In this document: positions 16,464-24,630 of the stretch, piece by piece
How the letters are laid out: the number at the start of each line of letters is the position of its first letter
Position numbering within the stretch: the first letter of the stretch is position 1
From: Rahnella aquatilis CIP 78.65 = ATCC 33071
GTDB lineage: Bacteria; Pseudomonadota; Gammaproteobacteria; Enterobacterales; Enterobacteriaceae
Length of the DNA: 64,000 nt
NCBI RefSeq assembly: GCF_000241955.1
Contig: NC_016818.1
Location: 124,001 to 188,000, forward strand
Direction of reading: 5' to 3'
Notes under the pieces: model-generated
Told to the model about the DNA's origin: nothing
Seen by the model: the letters and a program-made list of their open reading frames with translations, nothing else
The model's database searches: none
Position numbers and translations under genes: made by a program

Positions 16464-18446
16464 TTGCGGGTCAGGCGTTCATTAACGATCAAGCAGATGG
16501 CGGCCGTGTCGAGTATTGCGGCCATCACCATTTGTATTTTTATCGTCATCCAGCTGTTTCACTTTGTACAGCAGCGGAGGGATGACTACGCCCAGCAACT
16601 TGAGAATATTGCCCATTCTGTCCGGGTTCCGCTCTCGCAAGCCGTGCTGGATGTTGATCTGGAAGAGACGCAGGACATTCTGAATACACTGCAACCGGTG
16701 GGCATTCTGAGCCGTGCTGATGTCGTGATGCCGAATCAGATCGCCGCGCTGCACACGCATTTTCCGCCCGGCCGCCCGGTGCCGCAATGGGTGACCCGTG
16801 GTTTTAATTTGCCCGTGACGATTTCCGTGCCTCTCTATTCGGCGGCTGCCAGCCCTAAAGCCCCGAAGCCCCTGGCTTATCTGGTCCTTCAGGCTGATTC
16901 CTACCGCATGTATCAGTTCATTATCAGCGCACTCTCGACCATGCTGACGACGTATCTGTTGCTGGCGCTGATCCTGACCATTTCCGTAAGCTGGGTTATC
17001 AATCGTTTGATCGTAAAACCGCTTCGCGCGATTGCCAGTGATCTGGAGTCCCTGTCGGAAAGCGACGTACCCGGCCATCAGCTGACTCTGCCGCAACGCC
17101 ACGAAGACGATGAAATTGGCATGCTGGTGCGCAGCTACAACCGCAACCAGCAACAGCGGGAGAAGCCTCAGGACAAGGCCACGGAAGCATTACTGCCTTC
17201 TCAGACCCTGCTCAATAATGAAGAACAGTTTATGCAGTGCCTGCAACACCGCCTGCATTCCGCTGAACCAGAAAAAAGTTTCCATCTGCTGTTAATCGGT
17301 ATTGAAAGCCTGCGTGATGACGGCCGTGTGGGTTGCCCGCTGGTTTCTTCTATCATGAACGTATTGCCTGAGAACTGCCTGATGGCGCGCCTGAGTTACA
17401 ACGAATTTGCTGTGCTGGCGGCGGATATTCCACGGCCCTTTATGGCGATGCGTCTGGCGCGGCAAATTATGGAGCGCATTAATGCGCCGCAGGAAAGTCA
17501 TGCGGGCAATATGTCTCTGCATCCGACTGGCAGCATCGGCATTGTGCAATACACGGGTGAATTCCCCGTGAGTGCGCAGCAACTGCTGGTGAATGGCCGT
17601 GCGGCCAGAGTCTCAGCCTATCAGCAGGGAAAAAACCAAATCCTGTTCTTCGAGCCGGAACTGACCGCAAAAATTCAGAAACGCCTGCTGCAGGAAAACG
17701 AAATCCTGCATGCGATGGAACAGAATGATTTCACGCTGTTTATTCAGCCGCAGGTGAATATGGAAACGGGCGCGGTGGTCGGGGCGGAAGCCCTGCTGCG
17801 CCGTAAAATGGCCGACGGAAGTTACGGGCTGGAAAGCGATTTTATTGTGCTGGCCGAAGAAATCGGTGTCATGAGTCAGCTGGGTTACAAAATCCTTGAG
17901 CTGGGCTGTCAGATCCTGGCGGACTGGCAGCAACGCGGTATTGCCCTGCCGCTGTCAGTTAATCTCTCCGGCGCGCAGGTACAGCAGCGTAACTTCCTGC
18001 CGGAACTGCGCAGCCTGCTGAGCCGTTACAAAATTAATCCGGGACAACTGGTGCTGGAAATCACGGAAACGGCCCGCATCGACGATCTCGACCGTGCGCT
18101 GCTGTTGCTCAGTGAACTTCGCGCCCTGGGCGTATCCATCGAGCTTGATGATTTTGGTCTGGGTTACTCCGGGCTTGAGTACCTCAACAGGCTGCGCACA
18201 TTGCCTATTGATGTCATCAAAATTGACCGCAGCTTCGTCAGCGTGCTGCCGCAGGATGAAGTGATGGTCAATATTGTGGCCTCGATTGCCCGCGCCATGA
18301 ATATTCAGCTGGTGGCCGAAGGCGTAGAAACGCAGGCACAACGTCAGTGGCTGCTTAAGGAAAATATTCAGCTCGGCCAGGGGTATTTATTTTCCGCGCC
18401 GCTTTCCAAAACTGACTTCGAACGTAAATTCTGCCAGCCTTCCTGA
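16464..18446 (+). CDS. pdeK: HmsP/PdeK-type membrane c-di-GMP phosphodiesterase
   Basis: Degrades c-di-GMP and, as HmsP/YhjK, restrains exopolysaccharide formation. The 660-residue product has an N-terminal helix (about 12-34), a periplasmic sensor, a second helix (about 152-180) and a HAMP-like segment (to about 230). A degenerate GGDEF domain follows (LSYNEF at 310-315 instead of GGDEF), then a complete EAL domain. Active-site motifs are AEALLRR (441-447), NLSG, EITET, DDFGLGYS, KIDRSF and AEGVET, so it should be an active phosphodiesterase with no cyclase activity. The start is TTG with GGAG eight bases upstream; the N-terminus MRVRRSLTIKQM matches the family. It is divergent from bcs, as expected for a regulator of cellulose. 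Confidence 0.93.
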   Translation: MRVRRSLTIKQMAAVSSIAAITICIFIVIQLFHFVQQRRDDYAQQLENIAHSVRVPLSQAVLDVDLEETQDILNTLQPVGILSRADVVMPNQIAALHTHFPPGRPVPQWVTRGFNLPVTISVPLYSAAASPKAPKPLAYLVLQADSYRMYQFIISALSTMLTTYLLLALILTISVSWVINRLIVKPLRAIASDLESLSESDVPGHQLTLPQRHEDDEIGMLVRSYNRNQQQREKPQDKATEALLPSQTLLNNEEQFMQCLQHRLHSAEPEKSFHLLLIGIESLRDDGRVGCPLVSSIMNVLPENCLMARLSYNEFAVLAADIPRPFMAMRLARQIMERINAPQESHAGNMSLHPTGSIGIVQYTGEFPVSAQQLLVNGRAARVSAYQQGKNQILFFEPELTAKIQKRLLQENEILHAMEQNDFTLFIQPQVNMETGAVVGAEALLRRKMADGSYGLESDFIVLAEEIGVMSQLGYKILELGCQILADWQQRGIALPLSVNLSGAQVQQRNFLPELRSLLSRYKINPGQLVLEITETARIDDLDRALLLLSELRALGVSIELDDFGLGYSGLEYLNRLRTLPIDVIKIDRSFVSVLPQDEVMVNIVASIARAMNIQLVAEGVETQAQRQWLLKENIQLGQGYLFSAPLSKTDFERKFCQPS

Positions 18447-18455
18447 CGTGTACCA

Positions 18456-18489
18456 CGGACAGGAAAACCGCTTCCTGTCCGGCATTTTT
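18456..18489 (+). terminator. Probable terminator of pdeK
   Basis: Stem GGACAGGAA / TTCCTGTCC with a 6-base loop, followed after GGCA by a T-rich tract, 10 bp past the pdeK stop. Confidence 0.65.
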
Positions 18490-18682
18490 CCCCTCCCAAC
18501 GCTTTTTTTACTTACATTACTTCCTGCTGAATGCTTTCCGCTCCGGTTTTTCATGACCCGTGATTGCAGAGGGAAACGAAATATTTCCATCATGTTGTGC
18601 ATGTGTTATTTCCCTGCTGCCGCTCATTACCTTTGACCTTACAAAAATAGACGTCGGCGCAATCACTTCAGGATGGGTAGTT

Positions 18683-19966
18683 ATGAAAAAATCACTCTTC
18701 AAGAGCCTGTATTTTCAGGTGCTTTTGGCAATTACCGTCGGTGTTCTTCTGGGGCATTTCTACCCTGAGATTGGCGCTCAAATGAAACCACTTGGTGATG
18801 GTTTTGTTAAATTAATCAAGATGATCATTGCGCCGGTGATCTTCTGTACTGTCGTCACCGGTATTGCGGGCATGGAAAGCATGAAAGCGGTCGGCCGTAC
18901 CGGTGCGATTGCGCTGCTGTACTTTGAAATTGTCAGTACGCTTGCGCTGATCATCGGGCTGGTGATCGTCAATATCGTTCAGCCGGGTGCCGGGATGAAC
19001 GTGGATCCTGCGGCGCTGGATGCTAAAGCGGTGGCGGTTTACGCCGAGCAGGCGCAAAGCCAGGGCATCATTCCGTTCCTTCTGGACGTGATCCCCTCCA
19101 GCGTGATTGGCGCGTTCGCCAGCGGAAATATTCTTCAGGTGCTGCTGTTTGCTGTGTTGTTTGGCTTTGCATTACACCGCCTGGGCCACAAGGGCCAGCT
19201 GATTTTCAACGTGATCGAGAGCTTCTCACAGGTCATCTTCGGCATCATCAATATGATCATGCGCCTCGCACCGATTGGCGCATTCGGGGCCATGGCCTTC
19301 ACCATCGGCAAATACGGCGTCGGCTCGCTGGTGCAACTGGGGCAACTGATCCTGTGCTTCTACCTGACCTGTATTCTGTTCGTGGTGGTGGTGCTCGGGC
19401 TTATCGCGCGTTTCACCGGTTTCAGCATCTTCAAGTTTGTGAATTACATTAAAGAAGAGCTGCTGATCGTGCTGGGTACGTCATCTTCTGAATCCGCATT
19501 GCCGCGCATGCTGGATAAAATGGAGCGCCTGGGCTGTAAGAAATCAGTGGTCGGGCTGGTCATTCCGACCGGCTATTCCTTCAATCTGGACGGCACTTCG
19601 ATTTATCTGACGATGGCAGCGGTATTCATCGCGCAGGCGACCAATACGCATATGGATATCTGGCATCAGATCACCCTGATTGTGGTGCTGCTGTTGTCTT
19701 CAAAAGGTGCGGCGGGGGTGACGGGCAGTGGATTTATCGTGCTGGCGGCAACGCTTTCTGCGGTGGGCCATTTACCGGTTGCGGGACTGGCGCTGATTCT
19801 GGGTATTGACCGTTTCATGTCCGAAGCGCGTGCGCTGACCAACCTGGTCGGTAACGGTGTGGCTACCATCGTGGTCGCAAAATGGTGTGATCAGCTGGAC
19901 GAAGGGCAGTTAAAAGCGACCTTAAACGGCCAGAAAGGTCTGACAGAAGCCGAAAAGTCCGCCTGA
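18683..19966 (+). CDS. dctA: C4-dicarboxylate:H+ symporter DctA
   Basis: Inner-membrane aerobic importer of succinate, fumarate and malate (DAACS family). It has 427 residues, one fewer than E. coli DctA. The serine-rich re-entrant loop is seen as [14 protein letters not shown], and the substrate/cation-binding motif as [18 protein letters not shown] longer in-frame ORF begins at 18560, but ATG 18683 gives the family N-terminus ([14 protein letters not shown]) and has GGATGG upstream. It sits downstream of pdeK as in E. coli. It imports C4-dicarboxylates, including malate, the substrate of the two MQO enzymes further along. Confidence 0.96.
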   Translation: MKKSLFKSLYFQVLLAITVGVLLGHFYPEIGAQMKPLGDGFVKLIKMIIAPVIFCTVVTGIAGMESMKAVGRTGAIALLYFEIVSTLALIIGLVIVNIVQPGAGMNVDPAALDAKAVAVYAEQAQSQGIIPFLLDVIPSSVIGAFASGNILQVLLFAVLFGFALHRLGHKGQLIFNVIESFSQVIFGIINMIMRLAPIGAFGAMAFTIGKYGVGSLVQLGQLILCFYLTCILFVVVVLGLIARFTGFSIFKFVNYIKEELLIVLGTSSSESALPRMLDKMERLGCKKSVVGLVIPTGYSFNLDGTSIYLTMAAVFIAQATNTHMDIWHQITLIVVLLLSSKGAAGVTGSGFIVLAATLSAVGHLPVAGLALILGIDRFMSEARALTNLVGNGVATIVVAKWCDQLDEGQLKATLNGQKGLTEAEKSA

Positions 19967-20292
19967 AATTTCTGAAAAAAGGTGGCTGAATGGATGAAAA
20001 TATTGAGGAAGGATTCTAAAAACGCATTTATTTAGCCCCAAACCCGCCTAATATCCACCGGTTACTTGATGTAACCGGTGGATTATCTTCATAATATGTC
20101 CCTCAAATGCCTTATCCGGCGTTAGTTCCCATAATATTTTTGCAGACTGCGTGACATTGCGAAAAATGCGCGGTCTAACGAAGGGCTGTATTTTCTGTCC
20201 TTAAACTTACGCATTCAATTCCTGTGGGCCAGTCGACCGACACCGGCAGGACAGCATATTGAAAATTGGATTGTCATTACGTAGGGGTTCAC
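19967..20292. other. dctA-yhjJ intergenic region with hairpin
   Basis: A perfect 12-bp stem-loop (TCCACCGGTTAC / GTAACCGGTGGA, 20054-20082) followed by a weak T-rich stretch probably ends dctA transcription. The remaining 200 bp precede yhjJ and must hold its promoter; no regulator site is recognisable. Confidence 0.6.
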
Positions 20293-21810
20293 ATGCAGGG
20301 CACCAAAATCCGTTTACTCATTGGTGGATTGCTGCTGGCAGCAGCCGCAAGTCATGTGCAAGCTGAAGCATTACAACCAGATCCGGCCTGGCAGCAGGGG
20401 AAACTGGACAATGGATTTACCTGGCAGTTGCTGACCACGCCGCAACGCCCGAGCGATCGCATTGAATTACGCCTGGTGGTTCGCACCGGCTCGCTGGCTG
20501 AATCAGCCCAGCAAACGGGCTATGCCCATTTCCTTCCCCGTCTTGCACTGATGCACAGCGAAGGTTTCAGCACGGCTCAGCTCCAGTCACTGTGGCAGCA
20601 AAGTATCAATCCGCAGCGGCCATTGCCGCCAGCCGTCAGTTCTTATGATTTCACGATGTACAACCTGAGCCTGCCAAATAACCGTCCTGAGCTTCTCAAA
20701 GATGCCCTGAACTGGCTGGCAAATACGGCGGGTAAAGTGTCTGTCACACCCGCACTGGTGAGTGCCGCCCGTCAGGAATCACAGGATCCGGTCGGTTCTC
20801 TGCCGCAAAATACGCAGGATGCCTGGTGGCGTGCGCGTATGGCAGGTTCGACGCTGGTCGGCCACAATCCCCACCAGTTGCCAACCAAACCCGTCAATAT
20901 CGACGCATTAATCAAATTTTATCATCAGTGGTATACGCCTGATGCGATGACGTTATTCGTCGTCGGTAATGTCGACAGCCGCGGCCTGAGCGAACAAATC
21001 AACCGGACCTTCTCATCACTGAAAGGCAGCCGCCAGACCCCGCAGACGTTGCCAACGCTGTCTGCAGTCACCACAAAATCCATGACCGTTATGGACGAAA
21101 ACCTGACTCAGGACCGTGTCTCATTAATGTGGGATAACGCCTGGCAGCCCATTCAGGATTCTCAGGCACTTGCCGCATACTGGCGCAGTGATTTAGCCCG
21201 CGAAGCGCTGTTCTGGCATTTGCAGCAACAACTGAAAAGTGCGTTTGAAACCAAAAAAGACACGCCGGCACCCGGCCCGGGGCTGGGTTTCGACTGTAAC
21301 GTGCAATATCAGCGCGCACAGTGCGCCATCCGCATTGAAGCACCGCAGGCGAAGCTGACGGAGCTGTTTAAACGTCTGTCAGAAGAACTCCTGTCCGTGC
21401 GTGATAAAGGCATTTCTCAGGCTGAATTTGACGCGCTGATTGCGCAGAAAAACGATCAACTGAGCAAACTGTTCGCGACTTACGCCCGTACCGATACTGA
21501 TGTGCTGATGAGTCAGCGTTTGCGTTCCCAGCAAAATGGTGTGGTGGATATCGCCCCGGAACAATATCAGCAACTGCGTCAGCAGTTCCTTTCCACGCTG
21601 ACCCTGCCGGTGCTGAATCAGGAACTGAAGCAACAGCTTTCCCGTGACCCTGCGTTATTAGTGGCGCAGCCAAAAGGGGAACCTGAGATGAATGCAGGTG
21701 AACTGCGGGCGGTGTATGACAAGATCATGGCGCCGGCAGAAACCGCGCCTGCGGTTGATGCCCCTGCGGGGGATGTGCCGGCGGCATCGGCGGCAACGAG
21801 TGCGCAATAA
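20293..21810 (+). CDS. yhjJ: Periplasmic M16-like protein YhjJ, zinc motif lost
   Basis: Secreted protein of the M16 (pitrilysin/insulinase) family, 505 residues (E. coli YhjJ about 498). It has a signal peptide (about 1-24, ending SHVQA), then two M16-type domains. The inverted zinc site HxxEH is replaced: the corresponding segment reads GYAHFLPRLALMHSEG, so HFLEH has become HFLPR and no peptidase activity is expected. The C-terminus is Ala/Pro-rich. ATG 20293 is preferred over an in-frame ATG at 20266 because AGGGG lies just upstream and the signal peptide then starts cleanly. Substrate or partner is unknown. Confidence 0.9.
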   Translation: MQGTKIRLLIGGLLLAAAASHVQAEALQPDPAWQQGKLDNGFTWQLLTTPQRPSDRIELRLVVRTGSLAESAQQTGYAHFLPRLALMHSEGFSTAQLQSLWQQSINPQRPLPPAVSSYDFTMYNLSLPNNRPELLKDALNWLANTAGKVSVTPALVSAARQESQDPVGSLPQNTQDAWWRARMAGSTLVGHNPHQLPTKPVNIDALIKFYHQWYTPDAMTLFVVGNVDSRGLSEQINRTFSSLKGSRQTPQTLPTLSAVTTKSMTVMDENLTQDRVSLMWDNAWQPIQDSQALAAYWRSDLAREALFWHLQQQLKSAFETKKDTPAPGPGLGFDCNVQYQRAQCAIRIEAPQAKLTELFKRLSEELLSVRDKGISQAEFDALIAQKNDQLSKLFATYARTDTDVLMSQRLRSQQNGVVDIAPEQYQQLRQQFLSTLTLPVLNQELKQQLSRDPALLVAQPKGEPEMNAGELRAVYDKIMAPAETAPAVDAPAGDVPAASAATSAQ

Positions 21811-21837
21811 GCAGATTGTTGAGTAAGAATTCGGTCG

Positions 21838-21968
21838 GCTCCCTCCCCTGCGAAGGGGAGGGTTGGGGTGGGGTATTAAAGATAAATCATAGGGTTAAAG
21901 CGTGGTTTGGCCGCTGCTTTCGTCTTTAAAACCCCCTCCCGCCTCCCCCTTCGCAGGGGGAGGAGCAG
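21838..21968. repeat. GC-rich inverted repeat of a dispersed intergenic family
   Basis: Two arms of about 41 bases (21840-21880 and 21924-21964) are inverted copies of the same C/G-rich unit, with the core CTGCGAAGGGGAGGG / CCCCCTTCGCAGGGGG, separated by about 43 bp. A related single unit occurs at 26701-26725. Such units are typical of dispersed intergenic repeats in enterobacteria. It lies between convergent yhjJ and kdgK, where it could also end transcription both ways. Confidence 0.7.
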
Positions 21969-21981
21969 AGCCAGCGCGTTT

Positions 21982-22920
21982 TTATGCCCGGTCTGGCATA
22001 AACTCCATCGGAATGATCGCCCCGCGGTGCTGGATAACAGTACTTGCTGTCTCATGCCCACGTACCGCCGCTTCCACTGCGCTGCCGCCGGTGAGCCTCA
22101 CCGCCAGATATCCGGCGCTGAAGGAATCTCCTGCTGCTGTCGTATCAATGACTTTCTCTTTCGGCAATTTCACCGCAGGGACATCATGCATCTCGCCTTC
22201 AGCGCTGGAGACGATGCAACTGTCGGCTCCGCGTTTGACGACCACTTCGCTGACGCCCAGCGCATGGGTGCGCGCAATCACGTCGTCGTACGGCTTCTGG
22301 CCCCACAGCATGTCTTCGTCGTCGAGGGTCAGGAAGGCAATATCGGTGCAGGAAAGCATGGCGTTATAGGCGGCCTGCGTTTGTTCTTTGCTGGCCCACA
22401 GACGCGGACGGTAATTGTTATCGAAAATCACTTTGCCACCGCGTGAACGGCAGGCTTTCAGCAAGGTCATCAGACGGTCGCGGCTTTCATCGCTGAGGAT
22501 CGCCAGACTGATGCCGCTCAGATACAGATAATCGAATTCTGCCAGTTTCTGACAAATCTCTTCGGATTGCGGGCTGTCGAGCCAGTAGCGTGCGGCAGCA
22601 TCATTGCGCCAGTAATAGAAGGTGCGTTCGCCGGTGCTGTCCGTTTCAATCACATACAAACCGGGTAACTTGTTTTCAAGGCGCTGAGTCAGATCAGTGT
22701 GGACGCCTTCCTGCTGCCAGGCCTGCAACATTTCATTGCTGAAACTGTCATTGCCGAGCGCCGTAACGTAATGCACGTTCAGCGCATCAGGGGAAACCTG
22801 GCGGGAAATATAAACAGACGTGTTCAGCGTGTCGCCACCAAAACCACGGTGTAGCGCATCGCCTTTCTGAGATAATTCGATCATGCATTCGCCGATAACG
22901 GCAATGTTTTTGCTGGTCAT
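21982..22920 (-). CDS. kdgK: 2-keto-3-deoxygluconate kinase KdgK
   Basis: PfkB-family kinase that phosphorylates 2-keto-3-deoxygluconate to KDPG, feeding pectin/hexuronate breakdown into the Entner-Doudoroff aldolase step. The 312-residue product has the glycine-rich N-terminal motif (RGFGGDTLN) and the C-terminal PfkB signature with the catalytic Asp (DTTAAGDSFSAGYL). A KdgR-type operator lies about 100 bp upstream. Position next to yhjJ and pdeH matches E. coli. Confidence 0.96.
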   Translation of the reverse strand: MTSKNIAVIGECMIELSQKGDALHRGFGGDTLNTSVYISRQVSPDALNVHYVTALGNDSFSNEMLQAWQQEGVHTDLTQRLENKLPGLYVIETDSTGERTFYYWRNDAAARYWLDSPQSEEICQKLAEFDYLYLSGISLAILSDESRDRLMTLLKACRSRGGKVIFDNNYRPRLWASKEQTQAAYNAMLSCTDIAFLTLDDEDMLWGQKPYDDVIARTHALGVSEVVVKRGADSCIVSSAEGEMHDVPAVKLPKEKVIDTTAAGDSFSAGYLAVRLTGGSAVEAAVRGHETASTVIQHRGAIIPMEFMPDRA

Positions 22921-23018
22921 TGTACCTGGCCTGTGTCTGAAGCATTAAAACGAAAGGAAAGAAAAGACCGTCATTATTACGCTCTAGTCTCTTCATAAGA
23001 ATGCGGTCAGTCAAATAA

Positions 23019-23037
23019 ATTAAAACAAGGTTTTATT
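23019..23037 (-). promoter_or_regulatory. KdgR operator upstream of kdgK
   Basis: Minus-strand sequence AATAAAACCTTGTTTTAAT matches the KdgR consensus AATRAAAYnnYRTTTCAWT at every defined position but one. KdgR represses pectinolysis and kdg genes until KDG accumulates, which fits the gene downstream. Confidence 0.78.
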
Positions 23038-23114
23038 TTTTGTATGCGACAGGTAAAAAAACAAAGAAAAAACGAAGGGAAAAGTGGAAGCAACAGCACT
23101 TCTCCCTGAGACAG

Positions 23115-23318
23115 TTACTTATTTTCCTGGCGCAGTTCGGTCACCGGACGACCACCCACGCCCCAGTTATCGGTATCGACTTCGTCAATGACCACCACGG
23201 TCGTCGCCGGATTTTTGCCCAGCGTGTCCACCAGTAATTGTGTTACGCCCGCAATCAGCGCTTTCTTCTGTTTGGCCGTCGCCCCTTCACGGGTGATTTT
23301 GATATTAACGTAAGGCAT
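23115..23318 (-). CDS. 4-oxalocrotonate tautomerase-family protein
   Basis: Small tautomerase, 67 residues including the start Met. The catalytic amino-terminal proline (Pro2, exposed after Met removal: M-PYVNIKITREG) is present, and the fold-typical ALIAGVTQLLVDTLGK helix and VVIDEVDTDNWGVGG strand follow. Such proteins interconvert enol and keto acids as hexamers. GGAG lies nine bases upstream. It is transcribed toward kdgK and may share its regulation, but 195 bp including the KdgR box separate them. Substrate unknown. Confidence 0.9.
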   Translation of the reverse strand: MPYVNIKITREGATAKQKKALIAGVTQLLVDTLGKNPATTVVVIDEVDTDNWGVGGRPVTELRQENK

Positions 23319-23450
23319 TTTTTTCTCCGAATTGTGAATATGTTGTTAACTAAATGTTTCACGACTCCCACTGTAGAACCTGTGTAAAAGAACTTCCAGC
23401 CCGGCTTTGAGTTATTTAAGCCTACAGACTGCAGGGGAATGCGCAGTGAT

Positions 23451-23477
23451 TAAAGTTTCCCCGCGTCGCGCCGATAG
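23451..23477 (+). promoter_or_regulatory. FliA (sigma28) promoter of pdeH
   Basis: TAAAGTTT, an 11-base spacer, then GCCGATAG: one mismatch from the flagellar class III consensus TAAAGTTT-N11-GCCGATAA. It faces pdeH with a leader of about 155 bases. yhjH/pdeH is a class III flagellar gene in E. coli, so function and site agree. The rest of the 23319-23640 gap shows no other recognisable element. Confidence 0.88.
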
Positions 23478-23640
23478 ATAACTCTACTAAAGAAAGCCAG
23501 GAAATCAGGCTACTTTGCCTCCATGAAACACAGTGTTCTGCGTACACACTCTGTTGCCATGAATCACATTGTAGTTACGCAACACATGTTGCCGCATGTC
23601 CCCCTGATGATCTGACTCTTATTCATGACGGCAGAAATAT

Positions 23641-24417
23641 ATGATAACTAAGATGATGTTAGGGCTGATTACGCCTTCTTTTACCGCCATAGAGCGCGTA
23701 AAAGCACAGTCTTACTGGCGTCAGTGTCAGAGAGTGTACCGTTTTCAGCCTATTTATCGCACAACAGGAAAGCTGTTGGGAATTGAATTGCTGACAGGGG
23801 TTTTTCACCCTGCGAACCCGCACAAATTCATTTCGCCCGAAGAATATTTTGTCGCGATCGCTGTGGGCAAACGCCTGCAAATCGTGCAGGAGCAACTTGA
23901 CCTGCTGCAGCGCTGGCAGCATCTGTTCACCGAACATGAATTACTGGCGTCGATTAACGTCGATGGTCAGGTGCTGGAAATGCTGCAATCTGATTTGGCG
24001 TTGCGCGCGCAAATCAGCGCGATGCCGTATGTCCGTTTTGAACTGGTTGAAAGCGCCGAAAATGCGCTGAGTATCCCGTTGTCGCAAATCGAGCAATCGG
24101 ACCGGTTATGGCTCGATGACTTTGGTCAGGGCATCGCCAACTTCTCTTCCTTCACCACCTGGCATTACGAATACATCAAAATCGCCCGTGACTTGTTTAT
24201 TCTGCTTGGCCAGAGTGAAGAGGGTTCCCGGCTGTTTTACACGCTGGTGACGCTGATGAACCGCTACAGTAAAGGTGTGATTATTGAAGGGGTTGAAACC
24301 GCTTCGGAATGGTCGATGGTCTGCAATTCGGATGCGCTGGCCGCACAAGGCTATTATCTGGCGCGTCCCACCGTTTTTGACAATCTGGATAATCTGCCCA
24401 TACATTTCAAAGGATAA
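23641..24417 (+). CDS. pdeH: c-di-GMP phosphodiesterase PdeH (YhjH)
   Basis: Stand-alone cytosolic EAL phosphodiesterase, 258 residues (E. coli 255), the main enzyme keeping c-di-GMP low in motile cells so that YcgR does not brake the flagellum. The EAL position reads ELL (GIELLTG), as in E. coli PdeH. The other active-site motifs are intact: SINVDGQ, FELVES, LDDFGQG, YIKIARDLF and EGVET. It is preceded by a FliA promoter. Near the cellulose genes its loss would favour both cellulose synthesis and motility arrest. Start chosen by similarity; the Shine-Dalgarno is weak. Confidence 0.95.
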   Translation: MITKMMLGLITPSFTAIERVKAQSYWRQCQRVYRFQPIYRTTGKLLGIELLTGVFHPANPHKFISPEEYFVAIAVGKRLQIVQEQLDLLQRWQHLFTEHELLASINVDGQVLEMLQSDLALRAQISAMPYVRFELVESAENALSIPLSQIEQSDRLWLDDFGQGIANFSSFTTWHYEYIKIARDLFILLGQSEEGSRLFYTLVTLMNRYSKGVIIEGVETASEWSMVCNSDALAAQGYYLARPTVFDNLDNLPIHFKG

Positions 24418-24630
24418 TGGATCACACCTGACCTGCTGAGGCGAACTCTCAACGTTGCCGGTGAGGCGTTGTGGTGTGATACATCTCCATTTCATTGATT
24501 TATAAAGTATTACTCTCTGTTTTCCTGCCCGACATTCCCCTCCTTTGCGGATGCTGTTTCCGGCAAGCTGTTGAGAATTCAACTATAGTTAAACTCCGGA
24601 ATTCGTTAACTGCCTGAAAGGAACAGATTT

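Noticed and set aside
24421..24480. Inverted repeat ATCACACC/GGTGTGAT as a riboswitch or terminator
   Set aside because: Only the 8-bp ends match over a 44-base spacer; too weak to call.
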